Shown: positions 34,066 through 46,600, numbered from the stretch's first letter. The stretch is 62,589 nt of DNA from Nemertoderma westbladi (GCA_032718475.1 JAUCBJ010001622.1:1-62589), one strand, 5' to 3'. Notes: generated from the sequence alone by a model not told the origin. Program-made: numbers and translations.

Positions 34066-36503
34066 GGCTGTTGCGCTGTCAGTCAGAGAGGTAACAGCCC
34101 TTGGGGTAAGGATTTACCTCTGGGACCTGTATTAGGCAAAATAGCAGTAGCTGTGTAGGCCCACCAGTACTGTGCACGGTACAAGACCCAAAATTTAGCC
34201 TACATCTGTAAATAATACACGGTTTCGCGGTACAACACCATATAAATTAGACCACCATCTGTAAAATGCTCGCCTGAGTTCAGGAGTTGCACAGATGTCA
34301 GGATGTGCTGATTCTATATCATCCACTAACGGATTCTGGTAGCCTGGAACTAGACTAGACCACTACAAAAACTGATGCGACAGAGCGAGGTGCCGTTAGC
34401 CTAACATTTCTCGGAGGCTGGTCCGATAACACTCAACTCATTGTTTGGTTGGACATTGACATTATTGCATTACAGTGTACATTATTACATACTGATTAGT
34501 ATGGATTGAGAAATTGGATATATTTGGACGTCAATGGATGGATAGCTTTGGTTTGAGAAACTAATATCACGTAGGCCTACCTTATCATATCTTTGCAATA
34601 ATTATTACTAGATCCACTGGCCCCCAGCCACCTTCAACAAACCATCATTGCCGGGGGGCACTCAGCTGAGGGGGCTGGGGGCGGAGCGCATTAAAAACTC
34701 TAAGTATCGCGACCTAATGGACCCATTTCTTTCACCCCGTTGCTTTGAGACCTTTGGCCGCCCTGGTCCAGAGACACCCACCTTCCCCCGGGAGATCGGG
34801 GCTCGTCTCCACAGTGCCACCCACGAACCGCAGTCACGCCAGTTTCTGCTCCAGCGCCAGGAGATGGCAATTTTGGTTGGTATTGCAGCCTCAGTCATGG
34901 GGACAGCAACCACGCCGACCATCGGTATATTCGGGGACTGAAGAGCCGAAACTGTCGAAATGGTTGCCAATGGAGTCACCAACGGGATGACGGCCGAAGA
35001 TATTCAATACTCTATCTTATGCAATCTCAAATATTCAATTCGGTACTGTACCTTCAATTCAATCTTGTTATTATTTCTGTGCTTCGTTATTTAATAATGT
35101 GATTAGATAAAAAAAATAAATTAATGAAATATAATTCATCTGTTAATTATTACAAAAAAAAATCCAAAATTATATTAACATTTATATAGTTTTGAATTAA
35201 ATTTTTCGAAATCAATACAGCAGTGTCATATATCGCGTATCCCTTGGTTTAATCACTATTCTATATTCAAGTAAAACTGAATCCTGGCCCGCCGCCTTCA
35301 CCCTCCACTGATAATTTAAAATCGTAATTCATTCAATCTTTGACTAAATTATACCAAACTTGGTAAATGTCTATCGGCTAAAATAAACAAAACTTGCTAA
35401 AATTTCCCCTATAATGTTTTTTCCTATAGAACAGGATGCAGTTTTATTTTAGTAGTAAACAAGCTGTTATTTGCGTCGATTTTCACCTGGAGAGGGAAGA
35501 ATATTGATTGCCCCCCCCCCCCCCCCCCCTACCTGCAGTTAAGTGAAAATATTTCGGCACCATTTAATTTTATTATCACGGTCGCGCATCAAGTAGTCTG
35601 TCAAAAGATACAATTCATTATAAACATAACAAAATTAATTATAATAATTCTAAAAATATAAGGCCGATTATCCTAAAGTTAGCTCTTTAGTCTTTGGCAA
35701 TCTTATACATTGACAAGACTTATAAAATAATTGATGTTGAATAATTATTATTAAGATTAAAATATATTATTAGGAATTCGAAGAAAGCAAATTGTATTGA
35801 GTTAGTATTGGCAAGTTAATCTCACAAACCAGTCTACGGTCTAGTCTAACTTTACAGTACCGGTAGCCTTGTTCGCATTGTTCCAGGCTTAGTTAGGCTT
35901 GGAACACAGACTCCACCGTCTTCGTTCCAGGTTTAATACTGTAATAGACTGTTATCCATCTCGATCACTTCGCTTTGCACCATCTTACTGGGTTTAATAA
36001 ACTCCGTCGCCTTCCTGTCATTCTGTGTTTTGTAGATTACCTCGCCATCGTCTGATCGCTTTGGTTGCGTGTTTAATACTGTAATAGACTCCGTCGCCAT
36101 TGTATCGTTATGGATTGAATAGACATTCCGTTGTCCATCGCGATCGTTTCATTGTTTACGTTTAATTGACTCCGTCGCCTCCTCGGATTAGGAATCCGGC
36201 CGGGTTTCGTAGATTCCGCCATCGTTCAGCAGTTCAGTGTTTTTAATCAAAGCCAGAATTCCGGCACGGGCACCACGATCAACGATTTCGGAAGTAACAG
36301 ACCAGCAGACTCCGTCAACAACACTCGGGGTTTAAAAAATACAACTGAGGGCAACTTGTAACTGCAGAACTGGGCGATCATCTATCTGATAGTTGAAAAA
36401 GACTGACTGACAGTTGGTATCAGACTATCTGATAGTTAGCGCCCCTTGGGTAAATCCTTACCCCATGGGCTGTTACCTCTCTGACTGACAGCGCAACAGC
36501 CCC
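34066..36503. repeat. Nested inverted repeat inside the 4.88-kb element
   Basis: About 53 bp at 34066-34118 (GGCTGTTGCGCTGTCAGTCA through GGTAACAGCCC and GGGGTAAGGATTTACC) recurs inverted at 36449-36503. It may mark an element inserted into the larger one. Confidence 0.75.
35511..35529. repeat. Poly-C run of 19
   Basis: C homopolymer adjacent to the reverse copy of the CCTCTCC/CGCAAATAACAGCT repeat end. Confidence 0.9.
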
Positions 36504-36717
36504 TATAGCAATTGTATGGTAGGATTACTGTCCTGTTCCCTGATTGGCTTATCCATCCCAACCTCCCTTACAAACAAGAATCACTGTTCTGCCTAGCTGG
36601 CGGTAGTATGTACTGCATCATAGCGTACTCTATTTAAGGCCTTGCAAGCGTGCTGCCTTCCTAATTTATGGAGGCTGAACTGTTCAGTATAATTTCTTAT
36701 TTAATTTCTTATTAAAC

Positions 36718-36900
36718 ATGGATGACAGTGATGACTTTGTAAAGGTTCCATTTACGGGATTCGTTATTCCGAGTCCAACCAATGATACAGCCATTGTTGA
36801 GCCGCTTGAACTCACTACCCAAACATCGTGCACCCCGAGTCCGGAGAAGAAAAAAACCAGGAAAGTCAGCAAGCCAAGAAAAGTTACTAAAGAACAATAA
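36718..36900 (+). CDS. Short ORF (60 aa), unknown
   Basis: ATG at 36718 opens 60 codons. The first half is acidic to neutral (MDDSDDFVKVPFTGFVIPSP) and the C-terminus strongly basic (EKKKTRKVSKPRKVTKEQ), with stop TAA. A TATTTAAG box lies about 80 bp upstream (near 36630). It sits just inside the right arm of the inverted-repeat element. It does not resemble a transposase and may be an element-encoded small protein or the end of a decayed gene. Confidence 0.35.
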   Translation: MDDSDDFVKVPFTGFVIPSPTNDTAIVEPLELTTQTSCTPSPEKKKTRKVSKPRKVTKEQ

Positions 36901-37975
36901 ACATTGCACTAATTAATAATTGTAACTAGATGAGGGTCTGGGTCTTTATTGCATATGCGTTTTATAAATTGTTCATTAAAACTTACTAATTAACTTGAAT
37001 CCGCGTTTTACACCCCTTCCCGGATCCAATAAAACTTGGTAATTAACATAAATCCGTGTTTTACACTCCGTTCCGGATCCAATAAAACTTGGTAATTAAC
37101 GTAAATCCGTGTTTTACACTCCATTCCGGATCCAATAAAACTTGGTAATTAACGTAAATCCGTGTTTTACACTCCATTCCGGATCCAATAAAACTTGATA
37201 ATTAACGTAAATCCGTGTTTTACACTCCATTCCGGATCCAATAAAACTTAGTAATTAACGCAAATCCGCGTTTTACACCCCTTCCCGGATCCAATAAAAC
37301 TTGGTAATTAACGCAAATCCGCGTTTTACACCCCTTCCCGGATCCAATAAAACATGGTAATTAACTTGAATCCGCGTTTTACACTCCATTCCGGATCCAA
37401 TAAAACTTGATAATTAACGTAAATCCGTGTTTTACACTCCATTCCGGATCCAATAAAACTTAGTACTGTAATTAACGTAAATCCGTGTTTTACACTCCAT
37501 TCCGGATCCAATAAAACTTGATAATTAACGTAAATCCGTGTTTTACACTCCATTCCGGATCCAATAAAACTTGGTAATTAACTAGAATCCGCGTTTTACA
37601 CCCCTTCCCGGATCCAATAAAACATGGTAATTAACTTGAATCCGCGTTTTACACCCCTTCCCGGATTTAATAAAACTTTGTAATAAACCTGAATCCGTAT
37701 TTTACACCCAATCCCGGATTCAGTAGAAAAATGAATCCGCGTTTTACACTCCGTTCAGGATTTAGCCTAAAACATGAATCCGCGCTTTACACTCCGTTCC
37801 GGATCTGAAAAAAAGGCCAATCCGCATTTTACACTCGGTTACGGATTCGGTAAATTTAGCAGTGCACGGATCCGCAGATTACACCCTAAAAATGTAAATT
37901 CAGTCGACTTCCATAGGGACAATGTTAAATGATAGAATCCGGATCCTGATCCGGATCCGCGTTTTACTCTGACCC

Positions 37976-38290
37976 TAAAACATTGGAGGTGTTCCATTAG
38001 CTTGACACTTGAACGGAACCGTCTCCGCTTTGCAGGACATTGCTTTCGCCGTGAGGGCCAGCCAGTGCATAATCTTGTGCTTTGACGCCCTCATGGAGCA
38101 AATAAGAATATGACTTCTTGAGACGCATTCTTGGGACACTGGCCTTGAAATGCGGATGATCTAGCAAATGGCATGGGTGATACAGTGTTGTGGCGGCGCA
38201 ATTTTGTGCCGGCACAGCATTCTTAATATATATATGTAATATATATATATAATGCAGCATGCCGAACGTAGTAGTAGTAGTAGAACTACG
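37976..38290 (+). pseudogene. LINE fragment, right part of the interrupted copy
   Basis: It continues the LINE C-terminal coding remnant, with matches to 22460-22740 such as CATTGCTTTCGCCGTGAGG. It ends with GCACAGCATTCTTAATATAT and a GTAGTAGTAGTAG tail at 38269-38283. The internal deletion and frameshifts are older than or independent of the insertion. Confidence 0.75.
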
Positions 38291-38730
38291 GATGTTAGTG
38301 AAAAAAGAATAATAATTACAATGAACTTCATTGTTATTTACTTTACTTGCAAAACCATTGGAATAATATGTTTTTAATAACTTTATTTTTTTCTTAGACT
38401 TACATTTATCGCTCTGTTAGATTGGAGTGATATGAACTAGTGCGGAAAAATATATAGAACCCTTTACAGTGCACACTACTATCCTGTTAAACAGGTACGG
38501 TTACATCAAAATATAAACACTAAAGAATATAGTTAATTTAATGGTTAGCTATTAGCTATTTAGTGATTTTTGTAATTAATTGAACATTATAATTATATAC
38601 GATTCATCTAAATTTTGCTTAGTATATTTAATTTTAATGGAATTTAATTTATATATAATCAATATCATATCATAATAAACCTAACAAGATGGAAAGAGTT
38701 GACTGAAACGAAATCTAATATAACTACGTA

Positions 38731-40740
38731 TTACGTGCTCGTTTATGGCATACATTTAGTATTAATATGCAATGTTTTTTTTCTCAGTGTATTTATTTTC
38801 TCAATGTTTTTTTTCTTAATGTTTTTTTTTTCTCAATATCCGATTGGTTAATCCGAGTATTTATTTTCTCAATATCTGATTGGCTGAGCCCTGCCTTTTT
38901 TTCTCAATATCCGATTGGTTAATCCGAGTATTTATTTTCTCAATATCTGATTGGCTGAGCCCTGCCTTTTTTCTCAATATCCGATTGGTTAATCCGAGTA
39001 TTTATTTTCACAATATCTCATTGGCTGAGCCCTGCCTTTTTTTCTCAATATCCGATTGGTTAATCCGAGTATTTATTTTCTCAATATCTGATTGGCTGAG
39101 CCCTGCCTTTTTTTCTCAATATCCGATTGGTTAATCCGAGTATTTATTTTCTCAATATCTGATTGGCTGAGCCCTGCCTTTTTTTCTCAATATCCGATTG
39201 GTTAATCCGAGTATTTATTTTCACAATATCTCATTGGCTGAGCCCGGCCTTTTTTTCTCAATATCCGATTGGTTAATCCGAGTATTTATTTTCTCAATAT
39301 CTGATTGGTCGCACCTCCAGCTGTCATCCTTTAGGTCCCTCTGCCGCCTGTGGCCTGTGACGTGCATCTAGTAGTCTATTACTGTATTATTACAGTATTA
39401 TAATAAGTACTGCTGTAAACTGTCCACTGTCTGGTCTGTGTAAAGGTATAAGTCCATTACAGCATCGCCTACCGGTACAATAGGCAGAGATAGCAGAATA
39501 ACCTACTGTAGATGCTGACAGCTGGAGGTGCGACCAATCAGATATTGAGAAAATAAGTACACGGATTAACCAATCGGATATAGAGAAAAAAATCATGGTT
39601 CATCCAATCAGGAAGATATTGAGCAAAAAAGGCAGGGCTCGGCCAATCAGACACTGATAAAAAAATACACGGTTTATCCAATCGGATATTGAGCAAAAAA
39701 GGCAGGGCTCGGCCAATCAGAGACTGAGTAAAAAATACACGGTTTATCCAATCGGATATTGAGCAAAAAAGGCAGGGCTCGGCCAATCAGACATTGAGAA
39801 AAAAATACACGGTTTATCCAATCGGATATTGAGCAAAAAAGGCAGGGCTCGGCCAATCAGAGACTGAGTAAAAAATACACGGTTTATCCAATCGGATATT
39901 GAGCAAAAAAGGCAGGGCTCGGCCAATCAGACACTGATAAAAAAATACACGGTTTATCCAATCGGATATTGAGCAAAAAAGGCAGGGCTCGGCCAATCAG
40001 AGACTGAGTAAAAAATACACGGTTTATCCAATCGGATATTGAGCAAAAAAGGCAGGGCTCGGCCAATCAGACACTGAGAAAAAAATACACGGTTTATCCA
40101 ATCGGATATTGAGCAAAAAAGGCAGGGCTCGGCCAATCAGACACTGAGAAAAAAATACACGGTTTATCCCATCGGATATTGAGCAAAAAAGGCAGGGCTC
40201 GGCCAATCAGACATTGAGAAAAAAATACACGGTTTATCCAATCGGATATTGAGTAAAAAAGGCAGGGCTCGGCCAATCAGACACTGAGAAAAAAATACAC
40301 GGTTTATCCAATCGGATATTGAGCAAAAAAGGTAGGGCTCGGCCAATCAGACACTGAGAAAAAAATACACGGTTTATCCAATCGGATATTGAGCAAAAAA
40401 GGCAGGGCTCGGCCAATCAGACACTGAGAAAAAAATACACGGTTTATCCAATCGGATATTGAGCAAAAAAGGTAGGGCTCGGACAATCAGATATTGGGAA
40501 AAAATTACTCAGTTTATCCAATCGGATATTGAGCAAAAAAGGTAGGGCTCGGCCAATCAGACACTGAGAAAAAAATACACTGTTTATCCAATCGGATATT
40601 GAGCAAAAAAGGTAAGGCTCGGCCAATCAGATATTGAGAAAAAAAAACCATTAAGAAAAAAAACATTGAGAAAATAAATACACTGAGAAAAATACATTGA
40701 ATATTAATACTAAATGTATGCCATACTCGTTCGCTCAACT
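38731..40740. mobile_element. Foldback element with CCAAT-box repeat arms
   Basis: The outer inverted repeat ATGGCATACATTTAGTATTA is at 38745 and inverted near 40724. The left arm (38835-39310) has about 7 units of 71 bp. The right arm (39535-40640) has about 16 units of 70 bp in the opposite orientation. An inner inverted repeat GGTCGCACCTCCAGCTGTCA lies at 39308 and, inverted, near 39515-39535. Each unit carries ATTGG twice; in the right arm one is GGCCAATCAG. No protein is encoded, and apparent 60-residue frames in the arms are repeat artefacts. Confidence 0.85.
39535..40640 (-). promoter_or_regulatory. Array of CCAAT-box (NF-Y-like) motifs
   Basis: Each 70-bp unit has GGCCAATCAG and ATCCAATCGG about 35 bp apart. 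GGCCAATCAG fits the RRCCAATSR NF-Y consensus. The array ends about 400 bp before the otopetrin copy 1 start codon. Regulatory activity is inference. Confidence 0.4.
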
Positions 40741-41034
40741 CTAAACGATCGCTCAAAAATAAAGTGCTAATATATTTAAGTAATTATTTCCATGTAATAA
40801 ATAATATGCTATTATTTCCAATTATATTTTCCACTGGTTTACCATTACTTTTAAGTTGACATTGTGTAATTCTTTTTATTTATATTTTATATTAAATTCC
40901 TTACATTGTTAGTTACTGTAAATAAATCAAGAAAAAATAACAGAAGATCAAAAATATTTAAAGTAAGTGATAGTATTTGGATGAGTCAGTGTGATTGTCT
41001 TCTAGATATTAATCGTATTTATAAATAATTGATT

Positions 41035-42660
41035 ATGGATAGATTACCCCGCCAAGAAGGTTTGCGATCAAATGATGAGGATGAATTCTTTTCGGCAGAT
41101 GAAGAATTTTGGAGAGGTGGGGAAGATGATAGGGAAATACTTATAGAAGAGGATAATGGAACTGCAACAACAGAGACAGAAGACGGTAGTTCCGAGAGTG
41201 GAACGTCACAAGCTCATCGCCAACCCATTGATTGTGGCTCCTCTATGAAATCCTTGAGTTTACTCTACTGTATGCTCTTGGTCGTTATATCTATTGTGCT
41301 ACCAATCACTGAAATATTGCAACCGTCACTATGGAAACCCTCATACACTTACTGTTGGGCCATCGGAATGTTTGTTGTAGGAATCGCATCAAATTTATAC
41401 ATTGGTTTCCTACCGGATAACCAAAGGGGAGAAGAAACACGAGTCGCTAATATTGTTATAAAATGCGCATGCGCAATATGTGGAGGGATTGGCGTTTTGA
41501 ATGCATCTCTAGAAATTGCAGCTTTCATTGCCTTCAAACATACATGCACAACTGTAATGGAGCCAATTTCATTCGGGTTTCAATTTGTTTTCGTTTTCTC
41601 ACAGTTTAAGTTGTTGTTTGTCGATTGCAACCGTTGTTTGTCGAGCACTTGGGGAGTTCGGATGTCGTTGGTTCATATTCTAGCCACTGATATATTTATT
41701 TGGATTTATCTAATTATTTTGGAAGCAAGGAATGATCTAGATTTGGGGGGCGAGATTGATGTTTCCATGACAACGCCTCTGCCATCTCCTATTCCCTGGG
41801 TAATTGTTTGTCTGTATGATTCCAGCACTCTTCTCGGAAAGTTTATCCTAACAATTAAACCTCTACTCTATGCGTTTACCGTTGAGTACGCTGTAACCTC
41901 AGCCACTGTTGTCCATGCTATGCTAAAAGCTAGTGATAACAATATCGATGGCCCGCAAATTGTTAACGACGATGACAACGGCAGACGGAATCCCTGCCTT
42001 CGCATTCGTGTGATAACAAACCCCCCTGTGATTGGGGCCGTTCTGGGGGTAGTTTCGATTATTCTTATGATTACCGTGGTCCTTTGCTATAATTATCTTT
42101 ATAAGGATTACCCCCAGACTATGGTGAGCATCTATTCATGGACCCAAATTAGCTTCGGAGTATTGATGGTTGGTGCCACTGGATTCAGCTGGTGGAAATT
42201 GACCAAATACCACGAGCGTTTCAACTCCAATAAACACTCTCTAGATGAAAACATTCTAATTGTTTCACTTTTTGGATTATTTGCTCATGAGTGTTTCACT
42301 CTCGTTGCCACAGCCACAATCTTAAATCCTCTGGAAAATCTTACATCCGTCCTTTTCTTTATAGAATCCGGTTTACAAACTGCGCTCATTATCGATGCGT
42401 TGAAACGGAAACCATCGCAAGCAGAAATACATAGTCGCCAAGCCGTGATGTACCTCCTCTGTACTAACATCGCGTACTGGATTCAAAGTATATTCGAGGT
42501 CCAAGCGCCAGATTCTTCGCCTGTTCAAGAAGCGTTCTACACAAAGAGGTCGTGGGAGATCATCATGCACATTTGTGGACCATTTGAAATTCTGTTTCGG
42601 TTTCATTCCTTTGCATGTCTGTGCGACATCGTCAATGAAACCTACATACTTCATATATAA
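41035..42660 (+). CDS. Otopetrin-like proton channel, copy 1 (541 aa, intronless)
   Basis: I take ATG at 41035 (ATTATGG) as the start, giving 541 residues; an in-frame TTG lies two codons upstream. The N-terminus is acidic and presumably cytosolic (SNDEDEFFSADEEFW). About a dozen hydrophobic segments follow, beginning SLLYCMLLVVISIVLPITEI. Family hallmarks are FVFSQFKLLFVDCNRCL, then VRMSLVHILATDIFIWIYLI, KPLLYAFTVEYAVTSATVVH, and the C-terminal WEIIMHICGPFEILFRFHSF. Otopetrins form dimeric proton-selective plasma-membrane channels of 12 transmembrane helices; the length fits. No introns are present, unlike typical otopetrin genes, which suggests a retroposed ancestor. AATAAA lies about 30 bp after the stop (near 42689). 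A second copy sits at 60431. Confidence 0.9.
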   Translation: MDRLPRQEGLRSNDEDEFFSADEEFWRGGEDDREILIEEDNGTATTETEDGSSESGTSQAHRQPIDCGSSMKSLSLLYCMLLVVISIVLPITEILQPSLWKPSYTYCWAIGMFVVGIASNLYIGFLPDNQRGEETRVANIVIKCACAICGGIGVLNASLEIAAFIAFKHTCTTVMEPISFGFQFVFVFSQFKLLFVDCNRCLSSTWGVRMSLVHILATDIFIWIYLIILEARNDLDLGGEIDVSMTTPLPSPIPWVIVCLYDSSTLLGKFILTIKPLLYAFTVEYAVTSATVVHAMLKASDNNIDGPQIVNDDDNGRRNPCLRIRVITNPPVIGAVLGVVSIILMITVVLCYNYLYKDYPQTMVSIYSWTQISFGVLMVGATGFSWWKLTKYHERFNSNKHSLDENILIVSLFGLFAHECFTLVATATILNPLENLTSVLFFIESGLQTALIIDALKRKPSQAEIHSRQAVMYLLCTNIAYWIQSIFEVQAPDSSPVQEAFYTKRSWEIIMHICGPFEILFRFHSFACLCDIVNETYILHI

Positions 42661-43481
42661 AGACACATTTAGCTAATTTTGTGACGTAAATAAAAAGAAA
42701 ATATAATAAACATATAATAATTATATAGTTAATTAAGTTAAATTTATTTGTAAGCTCTATATGAAATAGCTTTTATTTCTCATAATATAGACATATATAA
42801 ATATTATGCTATAATATAGTGTACAAGTTATAAACATGAAATAAAAATTTTTTAAGGATAAGAACAAGTGCTGGTAGCCTAGAAATACGTAGTTCGACGT
42901 AAATTATGAAGAATGGACGGATATGCACAGTTCATAAAAAATATGAAAATAAACTTAAGGTATGAAAATGCATATAACATGTGAAAGTGGATTGCGAATG
43001 TAGGATAGAAAGTTACTAAATATTTATTTGTACAACTCCCTGTCACCTTATTCGAATGATTTCTTAATACGGGCAGCTTTACCTGCCTGCACGTACACTC
43101 AACGCAATGCGCCGATGTAGATGCTCATTGGCCCCCTTGTTCCTTCTCACCTTCACTTCACCACGCCCGAGTTCACGGAGAAAATCAATCATGCTTGCCC
43201 AACATCCAGGGTCGTAACACCGATTGTTTGTACTTGAAGATAGTTTACTGTACTTCCTAACATTTGATCTTCTGCTTCCTTGGACATAGATGAACCATCA
43301 ACCTACAACCATGGCCATTAAATCATGGCCATCGCGTAACAACGATACAAAAGTACGATTAGTAGAAAAAGGCCAAGGTTTAATCTACTATATGAGCGAA
43401 AATGCATTAGTTCATGAAGTTTGAAAATTGAAGTCACAAAATCTGTAAGGGGAATATTGCTGCTGTAAACCGCTGTGCCTC
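42661..43481. other. 3' flank of otopetrin copy 1, no gene seen
   Basis: AT-rich sequence with a probable AATAAA polyadenylation signal near 42689. The rest has no coding sense or recognised repeat. Confidence 0.5.
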
Positions 43482-43636
43482 CAGTTAGATCATTTTAAGG
43501 CGCGGCCCATCTGGTATTGTTCAGCATGGAAATTCGCATTTTGTTCGTTTATGAAGAGGTTTTACTGTTCTAGAACTGCTGAGTTTTAAATCGTTATTAT
43601 AATAACTGCATTAAATGAAAAAATAGCATTGTTAAT
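43482..43636. repeat. 155-bp direct repeat, left copy (target duplication)
   Basis: It matches 47475-47630 with only scattered substitutions (e.g. GGCGCGGCCCATCTGG versus GGCAGGGCCCACCTGG). It abuts the LINE 3' tail exactly. Confidence 0.9.
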
Positions 43637-46600
43637 ACTACTACTACTACTAGGTCGAGCGAACTCGGACAGTGGAAATGAGATCCTTCCAGGCTTCCCG
43701 ATTCTCCATAGTTGTCGCAATTTCGTTTCTCCCAAGTTCAGTATCCCTTTCAAGTTGATCAGTATATGTTATGGCCGGTCGTCCACGACTACGCTTTCCA
43801 TGAGTTGGTTGCCAGAAAAGTAGATCTGGTATGACCTCGTCTTTACTTCGCCAGCAGTGCCCACTGAATCTTAATCTGCGTTCACGGAGGGTGGTTGATA
43901 CAGGTGGCATTGTACCATAAAGCTCGGCGTTTGTCATGTGTTATCTCCAGCTGATGTTTAGGGCTGCCCTTAGTAGTCTTGTGTAGCAACCATCAATTCG
44001 TTGTTCAAGTGATTTAGTCAGTGTCCAGGTCTCACCCCCGTATAAAAATACACTTTCCACTGTGGCTCGAAAGAACTTAGTCTTCAGGTGCCTGGAGAGA
44101 TCTGATTTCCAGATGGTATCCATATTTGATAGAGTTAACCCAAGCCTTTGCTTTCCTAACTTCTGTGTCCTTTTTGCTACTCTCTATCCATGATCCAAGG
44201 TACTGGAAGTCGTCGACCTTCCTTAGTTGATTATTGTCTATCAATGTTTGTCAAGTTTCCATCAACATTAAAGGTCATGAATTCGGTCTTGATAGCATTT
44301 ATATGCAATCCAACCTCCTTAGCAGCCCTCTCCACTTTATTTAGTAGAAGCTGTGCATCTGCTAGCGTATTAGAGAGCAGTGTGATGTCATCCACAAAGT
44401 CGGTGTCTGTGACTATTTGCCGGATATCTACGACTTCTGCGTTCTTGAAGTGTGAATCCCAGATCTTCACCCTTTGTGGCCGTCCTCATTGCGTAGTCCA
44501 GCACAATTACAAATAGTAATGGTGCTAATGTGTCTGTCACCTTGCAGTACGCCAGCCAGTATTGAGAAAAACTCAGTATCACCATCTGGTGAAAGTACCT
44601 GTGCTTCTGTGTCACAATATAACAATCCAATGCCAGCAACAATTACTTCTGGTATTCCATAAGCTCTTAGTATTTCAAGTATTTTTTACCTCTATGGATG
44701 GAGTCGAATGCCTTCTTGAAGTCCACTGGCTACTGGCTACTGACCTAGAGCAAAAACTGCTCTAACGATTTTGATGAAGTTTTGCATGGACCATGAAAAT
44801 AGATTTCTATGGGTACTTGTGAAATTGCGGTTTAAATTGAAACATCTCAACTTGTTTTATTTCGAAAAATAGCACCAAAACACGAAAATTGCCGTAGGTG
44901 CAATGATAAAAACACCAGCTGGCCAAATCACCAAATGTATAGAGATGGCCTGGTAATGCATTCAATAGGAAGGACCAACTAACAAAGAAGTACTTTCTGT
45001 GCCAAGTATTATCACTCTACTCTACTCTACAACAATAAGCAAACATTAACTTGCAAACATTAACTGGTTTAGCTGGCTATTACAGTCTCAGCTGAATAAC
45101 TCTTCCCAATGTTAATTAATTGGCGTGCAAGCTAAATGACTGTTAGTTACACAGTGTGTTGTTTACTATTGATTGCTCTCATCGAATTATTGTTTTATTT
45201 TGAAACCTTTGTGCCAACATTAATACTGTGGAGGCTGTATGCTTAGTTGACTTAATCTTGGACTTAATTCCTTCAATCAGTCTCCGTAGTGCAAGTATCT
45301 GAGCTATTGATTGTTGATCTACTTGGTCGAAATCTGTTTTGGCTCTTGCGCATTAGTTTCTCTATGTGAGGCCTAATCCTATATAGAATCATTTTATTGT
45401 ATATTTTGGCAGCTACCACAAGCAGACAGATCCCACGATAGTTTGTTGGTATACCGAGGTCTCCTTTCTTGAGGAGAGGCTTTAGTTGACCTTTAGTCCA
45501 ACAAGTCCTTTTAACATCCGGTTGCAAACATTCAATAAGGGTCTGTTTAGCACTCCTGTTTTCCATACCTCCGCTGGGATTTCATCTAATCCACTTGCTT
45601 TATTATTGGACATGCTTTTAATGCTTCTTTGGAGTTCGGCAGGTGTGAAGTCCCCTGTTTCTATACGTAGTGTCTTGTCATATATTTTCCTTGTAGGGCT
45701 GACCTCGATGTTTGGTGGCTGCCCAAGCAAGTTGCTGAAGTGATTTTTCCACTTCCCAACACGTTCTTCAGGACTATCGGCTTTGAGGCGCCCCTTTGCA
45801 CAACTTTTCCGACCAGATACCTCATTTACAGTTTGCCAGGTAAATCTTGATTGTTGCTGTATGTGAGCAGTTGTAATTGCTTCAATTTTACCCTGTATGT
45901 ACTTTTCCTGGCTGATGTAGTAGGCCAATTTAAGATCGTCCTTAGCTTTCTCAACCTTGTTAATGTTTTCGGTTGTTGGTTGTTCGGTTTTTACTTTGTA
46001 GGCTATCTTAAGATCTTCTCTCTTACAAGTAACCTCAGAGTTTTGCCATGGCACATACTGTTTTCGATTGGGTTTCTGGGGGATATCCCTCTTAGCTTAT
46101 TCCTTGTGGGGTGTTATTATATTCTGGTATATTGAATCGGTGGACTGGTCTTCATCCATTGACTGAAGTGCTTCAAAGCGGTTTTGAACTTCTACTGTGT
46201 AAGCATCCTTTACTGCATTGTCAGTTCTGAGTTTCTCCCAGTCATAGTTGATTTACTTGCTTTTCCTGGGTTTGCCTGCTCTCAAACTGAGTCTGATCTC
46301 TGCAGTCACAATTCTGTGGTCCGAACCAATTAGTTTGAACGAGCTGTACGCCTCGCAGTTGATCATGCTGTTCCACTTTTTATTTATAAGGATGTAATCC
46401 AGTTGTGCTTTGGTTCCATTAGGGTATCGAAAGGTCCATAGCTTCCCCTTACTCGTTTCGAATATGTTGTTTGTTGGTATCAATTCACATTCTTCCATTA
46501 GGTCTAAAAGTAAGTACCCATTTCTCTTAGAACTGGTGTTATAGGTTTAACCCTTGATGTCTTCTGTGCCAATTTCGGAATGTCCTTTATAAGTCCAGTC

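Larger units (their letters stand above)
33096..37975. mobile_element. 4.88-kb inverted-repeat DNA element with 9-bp TSD
   Basis: The element starts GGGTAGGTGTAAAACGCGG and ends with the complement of GGGTCAGAGTAAAACGCGG. It is flanked by TAAAACATT at 33087-33095 and 37976-37984. Joining the flanks restores the LINE sequence seen uninterrupted near 22455. The arms are tandem 52-53 bp units around GGATCCGG and GTGTAAAAC (left about 33100-33735, right about 37015-37960). A 9-bp TSD suggests a Mutator-like element with foldback arms. No transposase was recognised; the interior carries a short ORF at 36718-36900 and a nested inverted repeat. Confidence 0.85.

Noticed and set aside
34648-34982. 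Open frames of 81-106 codons on both strands
   Set aside because: GC-rich segment open in several frames at once with no recognisable protein; probably chance within the transposable element.
39538-40756. About a dozen overlapping 60-residue minus-strand frames (MAEPCLFCSISDW...)
   Set aside because: Each is the same 70-bp repeat read in one frame with 70-bp steps; no evidence of a protein.
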